Below are positions 36,387-44,593 of a stretch of DNA of 64,000 nt, in pieces. Under the pieces are notes generated by a model. It had not been told where the DNA came from, searched no databases, and saw nothing but the letters and a program-made list of their open reading frames with translations. The first letter of the stretch is position 1, and the number at the start of each line of letters is the position of its first letter. Origin of the DNA: Methylobacterium sp. E-045 (GTDB taxonomy: Bacteria; Pseudomonadota; Alphaproteobacteria; Rhizobiales; Beijerinckiaceae); contig NZ_JAKSYE010000028.1 in assembly GCF_022829685.1 (NCBI RefSeq), positions 1 to 64,000 on the forward strand. The letters run 5' to 3'. The position numbers were made by a program, and so were the translations under genes.

Positions 36387-39300
36387 TCAGCGGGCGGCGC
36401 TCGGGGCAGGGCCGGGGACCGCCTCGTCGCGGGCGCCGACGAAGCGACCGAACAGGCGCACGATGAACGTGCCGAGGCTGTCCATCAGCAGGAAGACGGC
36501 CGGTACGAAGACCAGGGACAGCAGGGTCGAGACGATGAGGCCGGAGATCACCGCCACCGCCATCGGCGCGCGGAATTCGCCACCGACACCGAACGCCAGT
36601 GCCGAGGGCACCATGCCGGCCGCCATGGCGATGGTGGTCATCACGATGGGACGCGCCCGCTTGCGGCCGGCATCGACGATGGCGGTGACCCGGTCGACGC
36701 CCCGCGCCATCTCCTCGACGGCGAAGTCCACGAGCATGATCGCGTTCTTCGTCACCAAACCCATCAGCATCAGGATGCCGATCACCACGGGCATCGAGAT
36801 GGGCATGTTGAAGATGAGGAGGCCGAGGATCGCCCCGCCGATGGAGAGGGGCAGGGAGAACAGGATCGTGAGCGGCTGCAGAAAATTGCCGAACAGCAGC
36901 ACCAGCACGGCATAGACCATCATGATCCCGGCGCCCATCGCCAGGAGGAAGCCGGAAAACACCTCGCCCATGATCTCGGCGTCGCCGGTCTGGCGGATGG
37001 TGACGCCCGTCGGCAGGGTCTTGGCGGTCGGCGTCTCCAGGGCCTGCTGGATAAGCGAGCCCAGCGCGTCCGAGCCCTCCATGTTGGCCTCCACCGCCAC
37101 GCGGATCACGCGATCGTAGCGCTCGATGGCACCAGGGCCCTGGTCGAGTTCGATATCGGCTACGGCAGCGAGCGGCACGGCAGTGCCATTCTTGGCCGGG
37201 ACCTTGAGGTTCTCCAGGCGCGAGACCGCGCCCCGCGCGCTCTCGGGCAATTGCACCCGGATCGGTATCTGACGGTCGGCAGCATTGAACTTGGCGAGAT
37301 TCAGGCCGATGTCGCCGATGGTGCCGACCCTCACCGTCTCGGCGATGGTGTCGGTGGAGACGCCGTGATCGGCGGCCGATCCCTCCTTGGGGCGGATCCG
37401 AACCTCCGTGCGGTTGAGGGGAGCGGTGGACATTACCGAGACGAGGTGGGGGATCGCCGCCATGTCGCGCTGGAGGCGGGCGGCCACCTCGGCCACCACT
37501 TCGGCATCGGGGCCGCCGACCACCAGGGCAAGGTCGCGCTGGCCAGAATCGCGCAGGAACCAGGAGCGGATGTCGGGCTCCTCGGCAATAAGGGCCGAAA
37601 TATCGGTCTCCACGGCCGCCTGCTTCTTCGTGCGGCTGTTCTTCGGGGTGAGGTTGACGATCAGGGTGGCGAGCCGCGTCTCCTTCTTGCCACCGACCTG
37701 GCGGCCGCCATCGACGAAGACCGAGGTGACTTCCGGCAGGGCGCGGATGCGGGCGACGAGGCGGTCGGACACGGCGATCGTGTCGGGGAGCCGGGCGCCG
37801 GGGGCGAGCTCCACCATGAACAGGGTGCGGGCGTTGTCCTGCTTCGGGACGAAGCCCGAGGGCAGCAGCCCGGTGGAGGCCAGCGACGCGGCGAAGAGCG
37901 CGAGGCCGACGATCAGCGTGATCACCCGGTGGCGCACGGACCAGCCCACCAGCCGGCCATAGGCGCGCATCACCCATCCCTCACGTTCGTCATGGTGGCC
38001 GTGGTCGCGCAGGAAGTAGGCGGCGAGCATCGGCGTGATCAGGCGCGCCACCAGCAGCGACATGAACACCGAGACCGCAATGGTGAGACCGAACTGCATG
38101 AAGTAGCGCCCGGCGATACCGCCCATGAAGGAGACCGGAGCGAACACAGCAATGAGGGTCGCGGTGATGGCGATGACGGCGAGCCCGATCTCGTCGGCGC
38201 CTTCGAGGGCGGCGCGGTAAGCGGATTTTCCCATTCGCATGTGCCGGACGATGTTCTCGATCTCGACTATGGCGTCGTCGACCAGAATGCCGGTGACGAG
38301 GGTGATGGCGAGGAGGCTTATGCCGTTGAGGGTGAAACCCATTGCGTCCATGGCCCAGAAGGTCGGGAAGACCGAGAGCGGCAGGGCGACGGCGGCGATG
38401 AGGGTGGCGCGCCAGTCACGCAGGAAGAGGAACACCACGATGACAGCGAGAACGGCGCCCTCGATCAGCGTGTGCATGGCGGAATCGTAGCTGCCGATGG
38501 TGGCCGAGACCGAGGAATCGATCGTCTCGAAGTCGAGGTCGGGATAGGTCTGGCGGAACTCCGCGATCCGCTTCTCGACCGCCGCCGCCACCTCGGCGTC
38601 GCTGGCGCCCAAGCCGCGCGACACCGCGAAGGCCACCACCGGCTCGCCGTTGAAGCGGGCGAAGGTGCGCGGCTCCTCGATCGCGTCCTGCACCAGGGCC
38701 AAATCGTCGAGGCGGACCTTGCGGCCGCCGGCGAGGACGATGGAGGTCGCCTTGAGATCGCGCACGGTGCGCGAGGCGGCCAGGGTCCGGATCGACTGCT
38801 CGCGCCCGCCGACCTCGCCGCGCCCGCCCGCCATATCGGCGGAGGTGAGGCGCAGCTGGCGGTTGACCTCCGCAGCGGTGATGCCCAGCGACAGGAGCCG
38901 GTCGGGCTGGAGCACCACCCGCATCTCGCGGGCGACACCGCCCACTCGCTCGACGCCGCCGACGCCCTTCACCCCCTGGAGGGTGCGGGCGATCTTGTCC
39001 TCCACCAGCCAGGACAGTTCGGCGGGGGTCATGGCCGGCGCCTTCACACCGTAGATCAGGATCGGCAAGCCGGCGATCTCGACGCGGCTGATCACCGGCT
39101 CGTCGATGGTTCGGGGCAGGTTGATGCGGATCTTGGAAACCGCGTCCTTCACGTCGTTGACGGCGCGGTCGGTGTTCACCTCGAGGCGGAACTCTACCGT
39201 GGTGACGGACGAGCCCTCGGTGATGGCGGAGGTGATGTGCTTCACCCCACGCACGCCGGCGATCGAATCCTCGACCCACTTCGTCACCTGGGTCTGCAAC

Positions 39301-39479
39301 TCGGAGGGAGCCGCCCCCGACTGGGTGATCGCCACAGAGACGATGGGAACGTCGATATTGGGCATCCGCGTGACCGGCAGCCCCCGGAAGCTCACGAGGC
39401 CGAGCACGATCAGGACGAGGAACAGGACCAGCGGGCCGATCGGCTTGCGGATCGCCCAGGCGGAGATGTTGAGGCGCAT
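36387..39479 (-). CDS. RND multidrug efflux pump inner-membrane transporter (HAE1/AcrB family)
   Basis: The 1030-residue proton-driven pump has the full AcrB/MdtBC-like layout: TM1 (PIGPLVLFLVLIVLGLVSF), two large periplasmic loops, and twelve TM segments. The proton-relay aspartate pair in TM4 is in VTGILVDDAIVEIENIVRHM. RGLPVTRMPNIDVPIVSVAI is typical of the MexF/MdtB branch. The ATG at 39479 follows an in-frame GTG directly. It is last in an operon with a TetR repressor and the membrane-fusion subunit; no outer-membrane channel gene is present, so it must use a TolC-type protein encoded elsewhere. Confidence 0.95.
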   Translation of the reverse strand: MRLNISAWAIRKPIGPLVLFLVLIVLGLVSFRGLPVTRMPNIDVPIVSVAITQSGAAPSELQTQVTKWVEDSIAGVRGVKHITSAITEGSSVTTVEFRLEVNTDRAVNDVKDAVSKIRINLPRTIDEPVISRVEIAGLPILIYGVKAPAMTPAELSWLVEDKIARTLQGVKGVGGVERVGGVAREMRVVLQPDRLLSLGITAAEVNRQLRLTSADMAGGRGEVGGREQSIRTLAASRTVRDLKATSIVLAGGRKVRLDDLALVQDAIEEPRTFARFNGEPVVAFAVSRGLGASDAEVAAAVEKRIAEFRQTYPDLDFETIDSSVSATIGSYDSAMHTLIEGAVLAVIVVFLFLRDWRATLIAAVALPLSVFPTFWAMDAMGFTLNGISLLAITLVTGILVDDAIVEIENIVRHMRMGKSAYRAALEGADEIGLAVIAITATLIAVFAPVSFMGGIAGRYFMQFGLTIAVSVFMSLLVARLITPMLAAYFLRDHGHHDEREGWVMRAYGRLVGWSVRHRVITLIVGLALFAASLASTGLLPSGFVPKQDNARTLFMVELAPGARLPDTIAVSDRLVARIRALPEVTSVFVDGGRQVGGKKETRLATLIVNLTPKNSRTKKQAAVETDISALIAEEPDIRSWFLRDSGQRDLALVVGGPDAEVVAEVAARLQRDMAAIPHLVSVMSTAPLNRTEVRIRPKEGSAADHGVSTDTIAETVRVGTIGDIGLNLAKFNAADRQIPIRVQLPESARGAVSRLENLKVPAKNGTAVPLAAVADIELDQGPGAIERYDRVIRVAVEANMEGSDALGSLIQQALETPTAKTLPTGVTIRQTGDAEIMGEVFSGFLLAMGAGIMMVYAVLVLLFGNFLQPLTILFSLPLSIGGAILGLLIFNMPISMPVVIGILMLMGLVTKNAIMLVDFAVEEMARGVDRVTAIVDAGRKRARPIVMTTIAMAAGMVPSALAFGVGGEFRAPMAVAVISGLIVSTLLSLVFVPAVFLLMDSLGTFIVRLFGRFVGARDEAVPGPAPSAAR

Positions 39480-39529
39480 CACGGCAACCCGTTCTGATGG
39501 TGCGGGAGGGGAGGAAGGCGGGATGAGCC

Positions 39530-40762
39530 CTAGGGCTGGCCCGCCTCCGCGGTCTCCTTGGGCGATGGAGCGGTGACCATGGCCGGTGCCGATAGCGCGA
39601 CGGGGACGGCGCGGACCCGGTCGCCGTCGCGCAGGAAGCTGCCGGCGCGCGCGACCACGGCCTCGCCTTCGGCGAGACCGGCGCGGATCTCGATGTCGTC
39701 ATCGTCGGAGAGGCCGGCACGGACCTCGCGTGCCTCCACCACCCCATCCGTGACCACGAGGACGCTGCTGCGCTTCGGCCCGCCATAGAGGACGGAGGCC
39801 TGGGGCACAGTCACGCCGCGCGTCCGGGCGATCTCGATGGCGCCGCGGGCGAAGGTGCCGATGCGCAGGCGCGGATCGGGATCGAGCCTGACGCGGACCT
39901 TCCCGAGGCGGCTCGCTTTGTCGACTTCCGGATAGACTGCGCGCACGCTGCCCCGCACGCGCTCGCCATCGGGGAGCTCCATCGAGGCAGGCGTACCCTC
40001 GCGCAGCAGAGGCAGCTTGGTCTCGATGACCTCGCCTTCGAGCTCGATCTCTCCGCGGGCGATCAGCCGGAACAGGGGCTCGGCGGAGGACGTGGCGGCC
40101 ATGCCCACGCGGGCGATGCGGCGGCTGACGATGCCGGCCTCGGGCGCGCGGATGTCGGTGCGGGCGAGACGCAGGTCGAGTTCGTCGCGCAAGGCTTTCG
40201 CCTGGGCGAGTTCGGCCCTGGCGATGATGAGGCCGTTGCGGGCGAAGGCGAGCTTGCCTTCGGCCTGACGCAGGGTCGAGGTGCGCCCCTCCATGATCAC
40301 CGCCGTGCCATTGCCGCTCTGCATGAGCTGCTTTGCCCGGTCGTGGGAGAGTCGCGCCTCCATCTCGGCGGCTTCCGCCTGCTCGATGCTGCTCTGAGCC
40401 TGAGGCACGACGGCGGCGGCCTTGTCGACGAGTGCGTTCTGCTGGGCGATCTGGCGGTCGATCAGGTCGCGCGAGAGTCGTGCTAGAACCTGACCGCTCT
40501 CCACGCGCATTCCCTCTTCGACCAGGACTTCGGTGACCCGATAACCTTCGATCTCGGGGGTCACCAGGATCTCATCGCGGGGGACGAGGGTTCCAGTGAC
40601 GACGACCTGTTCGACGATCTCGCGGCGCCGGGCCTCGACGGTGCTCACCGCCGGCGCCAATCTGGCCGGGGCCGGCGCAACCTCGGCGAAGGCCGTCCCC
40701 GACGCCAAGCCGAGGACGAAGACGAGGACCACGGGACGGACGACCTTGAGGACGGCACTCAT
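39530..40762 (-). CDS. RND efflux periplasmic adaptor (membrane fusion protein)
   Basis: The 410-residue product has an export signal (VVRPVVLVFVLGLASGTAFA). A split biotinyl-lipoyl domain (EGYRVTEVLVEEGMRVESGQ and TDIRAPEAGIVSRRIARVGM) flanks a coiled-coil hairpin at about residues 105-190. A beta-barrel and membrane-proximal domain follow. It bridges the inner-membrane pump to an outer-membrane channel. Its ATG at 40762 overlaps the TetR stop by 4 bp (ATGA), so repressor and adaptor are co-translated. Confidence 0.93.
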   Translation of the reverse strand: MSAVLKVVRPVVLVFVLGLASGTAFAEVAPAPARLAPAVSTVEARRREIVEQVVVTGTLVPRDEILVTPEIEGYRVTEVLVEEGMRVESGQVLARLSRDLIDRQIAQQNALVDKAAAVVPQAQSSIEQAEAAEMEARLSHDRAKQLMQSGNGTAVIMEGRTSTLRQAEGKLAFARNGLIIARAELAQAKALRDELDLRLARTDIRAPEAGIVSRRIARVGMAATSSAEPLFRLIARGEIELEGEVIETKLPLLREGTPASMELPDGERVRGSVRAVYPEVDKASRLGKVRVRLDPDPRLRIGTFARGAIEIARTRGVTVPQASVLYGGPKRSSVLVVTDGVVEAREVRAGLSDDDDIEIRAGLAEGEAVVARAGSFLRDGDRVRAVPVALSAPAMVTAPSPKETAEAGQP

Positions 40763-41442
40763 CGGCTGTTCTCCAGGACGGAGCGGGATGGAAGACCTAG
40801 GGAAGCGGGAAGGGCGCCGGATTCCGCTTCCAGCAAGACCGCTGGCAGCCGTCCCGCCAGACCTGCCTCGATCAGGGCGCACAGATGTGCCACGGCCGGG
40901 GCCGGATCGAAGGCCGGCCGCAAGGCCAGGTTGACGAGAATACCCTTCATTAGCGGGTTCAGCGTCTCGTCATAGAGGGTAGCAGCATCGCAGGCCTGCG
41001 AGGTGGCCAGGGACGAGAGGGTCTCGACGAACCAGAGGCGGGCCTCGGTCTCGCCCCGATCGATCATGGCGGCGATGTCGGGATTGCGGGTGGCCTCGGA
41101 CCAAAGATCGACCCGCAGGACCGCACTCTCGCGGGTAGCTCGGGCGAAGTAGCGTTCAAGGATGCTCATCAGGGCGCCGCGGCGATCGCCGGCCCGCTCC
41201 ATCTCCTCGACGAGGATCATGCCATGCCCGCGCTCACGCTCGGCGAGCCCGAGCACCACGGCCTCCTTCGACTTGAAATAGTGATAGATGTTGCCGGCCG
41301 TCATGCCGGCCTGACGTGCGAGGTCCTGCATCGTCGTACGATGGAAGCCGTTCCGCACGAAGCAGGTCTCGGCGGCATCGAGGATGTCCTGGCGTCGGGC
41401 CGAAGGGCCGGACCTGACTTCGATGGTGGCACCGGCGCTCAC
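40759..41442 (-). CDS. TetR-family repressor of the RND efflux operon
   Basis: The 227-residue regulator has the TetR DNA-binding helix-turn-helix near residues 35-60 (TTMQDLARQAGMTAGNIYHY, FKSKEAV). The remaining helices form the ligand pocket, with the C-terminal TetR-type domain around FDPAPAVAHLCALIEAGLAG. The start is GTG at 41442, shown by a GTGA overlap with the stop of the small membrane-protein gene upstream; a longer frame would run into that gene. It is expected to bind the palindromes at 41743-41783 and to be released by a pump substrate. Confidence 0.9.
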   Translation of the reverse strand: MSAGATIEVRSGPSARRQDILDAAETCFVRNGFHRTTMQDLARQAGMTAGNIYHYFKSKEAVVLGLAERERGHGMILVEEMERAGDRRGALMSILERYFARATRESAVLRVDLWSEATRNPDIAAMIDRGETEARLWFVETLSSLATSQACDAATLYDETLNPLMKGILVNLALRPAFDPAPAVAHLCALIEAGLAGRLPAVLLEAESGALPASLGLPSRSVLENSR

Positions 41443-41717
41443 GATGCCGACCTGCCGTCCGCGCCGTCTGAATGAGTCGTCCCGCAGGACCGTGGCTGCC
41501 AGGACCAGGATTGCTCGGCGTGATCGGCGCAGACCCGCGCCTGCCAGCCGTCGGAGCCCGCACCGGTCCAACCCAGGAAGGCGAGCCAGCCGAACAGTAT
41601 CAGCAGTCCCGGCAATAGGGTGGACGGCCGCCAGACGGAGCGGATCGACGTTATGACGCGTCGGGCATCCCAGCCGCGCGGCGCATCGACATCGTCATAC
41701 CAACCGAATTCGCCCAT
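41439..41717 (-). CDS. Small single-pass membrane protein, first gene of the efflux operon
   Basis: The 92-residue protein starts at an ATG with a perfect AGGAGGT ribosome site. After a charged N-terminus (MGEFGWYDDVDAPRGWDARR) it has one membrane segment (TLLPGLLILFGWLAFLGWTG, near residues 35-54). The tail contains two cysteines (RVCADHAEQ, PRSCGTTHSD). Its stop overlaps the TetR start (GTGA). It lies directly behind the operator, so it is controlled with the pump. Small membrane proteins can modulate RND pumps (AcrZ is one known case), but there is no evident homology here. Confidence 0.65.
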   Translation of the reverse strand: MGEFGWYDDVDAPRGWDARRVITSIRSVWRPSTLLPGLLILFGWLAFLGWTGAGSDGWQARVCADHAEQSWSWQPRSCGTTHSDGADGRSAS

Positions 41718-41742
41718 CGCGACCTCCTGTCCATCCATGCCT

Positions 41743-41783
41743 ATTGAACGTTCATTCACATGTCAATGAACGACCGTTCAATA
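41743..41783. promoter_or_regulatory. TetR-type operator: two palindromes upstream of the efflux operon
   Basis: TGAACGTTCA (41745-41754) and TGAACGACCGTTCA (41767-41780) lie side by side. They sit inside a larger inverted repeat that begins CTATTGAACG and ends CGTTCAATAG. The second has the arm spacing common in AcrR/NalC-type operators. The site is 25-65 bp upstream of the small membrane-protein start and also upstream of the divergent gene at 41847, so one repressor could control both directions. Confidence 0.8.
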
Positions 41784-41846
41784 GCTTTGGCGGCGTGTGC
41801 GATGGACCACCTCGACAGGAGCGGCGGTGCGCCTAGTTTACCAGTT

Positions 41847-42290
41847 ATGCGCCTCTCCATCCTGACCGCCACCGTACTCTCACTCTCAGTCCTGTCGGCC
41901 CGAGCCGATTCCTGTGGTGATCTCATCGACAGCGTGGTGGCCGAGACGAAGGCCACTCTCGTCAACCGTACCGTCGATTTTGCCGAGATGTCGGCGACAG
42001 ATGGGATGACTCTGACCCTCGCCTGCGGCGACCCCTCCGCGGTGGGGGTACAGTTCAAGGGCGAGACGCCGGGTGATGCCTATTATGGTCTATTCGGCCG
42101 GGCCGGTCGGATCGCCACCGGCATCGAAGCCGATTCGATCGAGATTGCAGCGCGACGCGCCCGCGAGCAGGCGGTCGTCACCCGTCATAGCCATGCTGAC
42201 GCGGGGACAGCCCTTGTCACCTGCTCGGTGATGACCGGAAGCCGAGGACCAATGACCGGATGCGCCGTGGTGGACAAGCGCGACCGCTGA
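41847..42290 (+). CDS. Small periplasmic protein divergent from the efflux operon
   Basis: The 147-residue product has a signal peptide (MRLSILTATVLSLSVLSARA) followed by DSCGDLIDSVVAETKATLVN. Four cysteines (SCGD, LACGD, TCSVM, GCAVV) suggest two disulfides in the periplasm. I recognise no domain. The ATG at 41847 is preferred because it opens the signal peptide; an in-frame ATG at 41760 would add 29 residues and overlap the operator. Its promoter shares the TetR operator region, so it may respond to the same inducer. Confidence 0.65.
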   Translation: MRLSILTATVLSLSVLSARADSCGDLIDSVVAETKATLVNRTVDFAEMSATDGMTLTLACGDPSAVGVQFKGETPGDAYYGLFGRAGRIATGIEADSIEIAARRAREQAVVTRHSHADAGTALVTCSVMTGSRGPMTGCAVVDKRDR

Positions 42291-42789
42291 GAGCACGCCC
42301 TGGCGAGGGGGGGGGGGCGGCAATGCAAGTTGTTCGATGCCGGGCTCAGACCAATTCCATGATCCCGTTCGATCCATGCCCCCGGCTCGATGCTTCGACA
42401 GGGTCGGGCCTTCGAAAAACTTGAGCGAAAGACCCGCCTCAATACGAGCCGGGCAGGTGACATCGTTCCTCGTGAGGACAGTCGTTTCAAGGATGACCAG
42501 GCGCCGAACGTGAACAGGTCACTTTAGACCGTTCGAGCTTCGACGATGTCATCCTCGTGCAGGATGATTTTGTTACCGGCCACGACACCAGCTCAGATGA
42601 CGTGTGTCCGATCAGTTCGCCAGGGTCGGTTGGCTGACGGTAAAGCATCGTCGATCGGGGGCGCGATGCTTTCCCAGGTCATTTGGAGCGAGCGCGCCCG
42701 CTCGCCAGCTCGTCGTTCCGGCCCCGGCGGGATCGCGCCGACGAGTCTGCCTCGGCGGACCGTGAGAGCCGCGGTTTCGCGAGGAGAAA
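42291..42789. other. Intergenic region with an 11-G tract
   Basis: About 500 bp without a supportable gene. A run of eleven G lies at 42307-42317, just after the stop of the small periplasmic-protein gene. Open frames on both strands here lack ribosome sites and recognisable content. Confidence 0.5.
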
Positions 42790-43188
42790 TCAGGCCGAGA
42801 CGCCGGCGGACGAATCGAACAGGAAATCGTCGGCGGCCGGGACCGTAACGGACAGCCCTGAGCCGTAGGCAGCCTTCGACAGGCGCCACGGCCGATCGAC
42901 CTGGGCACGGATGGCCTCGGACGGACGCAGGCGCCGCAATGCCCCGTCTTCTCCCAGTTCCTCCACGGTGAGAAAGCCGTAGACCTGCAGGCGTGCGGCG
43001 ATCAGCTTGGTCTCGCGGTCGCCGGCAGCGACCGCGAGCGTACCGCTGGCATAGACCGCATCCATGAGTGCGCGCTGATCCACCCGTCTCGCAGCGAGGG
43101 AGGGCGAAACGACCGGAGCCTGGGGCTGAGTCCTGCCGGGGCGTCGGAAGGGGACCACATTGTCGACCGCCGTGTGAACGCTACGCAT
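42790..43188 (-). CDS. Hypothetical protein, cytoplasmic
   Basis: This 132-residue soluble protein starts MRSVHTAVDNVVPFRRPGR. The middle (QRALMDAVYASGTLAVAAGD, RETKLIAARLQVYGFLTVEE) looks helical and compact; the C-terminus is LSVTVPAADDFLFDSSAGVS. There are no membrane segments and no domain I recognise. The VVPFRRP opening resembles small regulatory or accessory proteins of Rhizobiales, but this is weak. It appears monocistronic. Confidence 0.55.
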   Translation of the reverse strand: MRSVHTAVDNVVPFRRPGRTQPQAPVVSPSLAARRVDQRALMDAVYASGTLAVAAGDRETKLIAARLQVYGFLTVEELGEDGALRRLRPSEAIRAQVDRPWRLSKAAYGSGLSVTVPAADDFLFDSSAGVSA

Positions 43189-43383
43189 ACACCGTTACCC
43201 TTGAAACCACGCATGGGGACCAGCGGACGCCGCTACGGCCCGGACACGATCACTAGGTTTCGACGAGTCGGATTAATGGGCAGTTTACGGTAACCCCCGG
43301 ACGTGTCTCGAAGGTGCCACCCTTGCCCGCGGCGCGGGGTGGCGGGGCCGCGCCACGTTCCCGTCATTACGCCGTGACGATGC

Positions 43384-44277
43384 CTACCGCAGGGATTGCC
43401 GTCCACTCAGCGGGATGGAGGGCGCCGCCGAGTTTGTGCTCTCCTTGTAGATCGGCACGATCAAGCGCAGCCAGCCGCGGGTTTCCCTTCCGCCGTAATT
43501 GCGCTCCGCCACATCCCGGGTGACGTAGGCCTGCACGTTCACAGACCCGAAGTTATAGCCGACGAGGCCGCCCACCGCGATCTGGCCCTGACGGCGATAG
43601 CCGGGGAAGCGCGTGGGAAGATCGGTGGAGGCGAAGGCCACCGGACCGACCTCCCACTTTCCGAACTTTTTCGTCGCGGTGAGATCCAGGTTGAGATAGT
43701 CGGGATAGACCACGCCCTGCGCGGTCACGGGATCAACGAAGATCCCGTAGAGCAGGTTCGCGGTTAGGTTAAAGCCGTTGCCGCTATAGGTCGCGGCAAA
43801 ACGGTGGCTCAGCGACGCGTTCTGGGTTAGAAAATCCGTCTCGATCGGCAAGTATCCGCCGAAGAGATAGCTCACCCCGACATCGTTGCCGAGATTCCAA
43901 GCGAGCTGGGCTGCAAGCAGGGGCTGGCCGATGCCGCTCTGGTATGGCGTGCCGCGTGGACTCGAGGCCACCACCGGCTGGATCGCCGCAAGGTTGAGCC
44001 GCGCACCCAGCAGATTCCACGGCGTCGCCCAGAGGAAGGTGGGCAGGTTGATGTTTGATTCCGAATCGAGCGGTCGGGTGTCACGGACGCCGAAGCTCGA
44101 CGTGTTGACGAAGTACAGGCCGACGGGGAGCTGGGCGCCGACGGGAAGGCCGACCGTCTGCCCGGGTTGCGCCGCCGAACCGGCCTGAGCCGGCCCGGAG
44201 GCGACGGTCGTCAGGCCAATGCCGACGAACAGAGTGAGACCAAGCGTGGAGGTCGCGTAGCGGAAACCGTGAATCAT
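43384..44277 (-). CDS. Outer-membrane beta-barrel protein (SphA/phenol-MetA-pathway-like)
   Basis: The 297-residue product has a signal peptide (GLTLFVGIGLTTVASGPAQA). An alternating aromatic/polar pattern typical of outer-membrane barrels runs through LPVGLYFVNTSSFGVRDTRP, VGVSYLFGGYLPIETDFL, SGNGFNLTANLLYGIF and YPDYLNLDLTATKKFG to the end. Members of this family are annotated as putative transporters for aromatic or hydrophobic compounds. It does not end in the usual Phe, which leaves the call less certain. There are no operon neighbours on its strand. Confidence 0.75.
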   Translation of the reverse strand: MIHGFRYATSTLGLTLFVGIGLTTVASGPAQAGSAAQPGQTVGLPVGAQLPVGLYFVNTSSFGVRDTRPLDSESNINLPTFLWATPWNLLGARLNLAAIQPVVASSPRGTPYQSGIGQPLLAAQLAWNLGNDVGVSYLFGGYLPIETDFLTQNASLSHRFAATYSGNGFNLTANLLYGIFVDPVTAQGVVYPDYLNLDLTATKKFGKWEVGPVAFASTDLPTRFPGYRRQGQIAVGGLVGYNFGSVNVQAYVTRDVAERNYGGRETRGWLRLIVPIYKESTNSAAPSIPLSGRQSLR

Positions 44278-44593
44278 CCAGTGCCTCTTCCGGGAGCGCG
44301 ACAGGGAAAGCGCCGCATTCGAGCAAGCTCTCCTTCATCGACGCACCAGCACCGGATCCCATTCCCTCGGCCTCCTAATCGTGACGTCAGCTGTTACCCA
44401 AAGGTCACATTCGTATAGACCATAGCTCGACGATCAAGTCGACGGACGATAAAGCCGCCAGCCATCATTCCACCTGAGGACTTATCTGTCTGTATTATCA
44501 CCTGCGGCCACTTCGACCGCTCTGCCATCATCAACATCGGCAGGCACGCAGTCTTCAATTTGCGCCGAAGAGGACGCCGACGCCCCGTATCGA
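44278..44593. other. Intergenic region, no gene seen
   Basis: About 315 bp between the beta-barrel gene and the end of the cytochrome gene, both on the minus strand. It should contain the promoter for the barrel gene. The stretch around 44360-44500 is relatively AT-rich. I see no further gene or clear repeat. Confidence 0.35.

Noticed and set aside
36207-39497. 1096-codon plus-strand open frame
   Set aside because: Antisense to the RND transporter, with His/Asp/Gly-rich composition typical of reverse reading of GC-rich genes.
41760-41846. Longer N-terminus for the periplasmic protein
   Set aside because: It would overlap the TetR operator and bury the signal peptide 29 residues inside.
42546-42908. 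Several 60-100 codon frames on both strands
   Set aside because: Mutually overlapping, no ribosome sites, no recognisable sequence.
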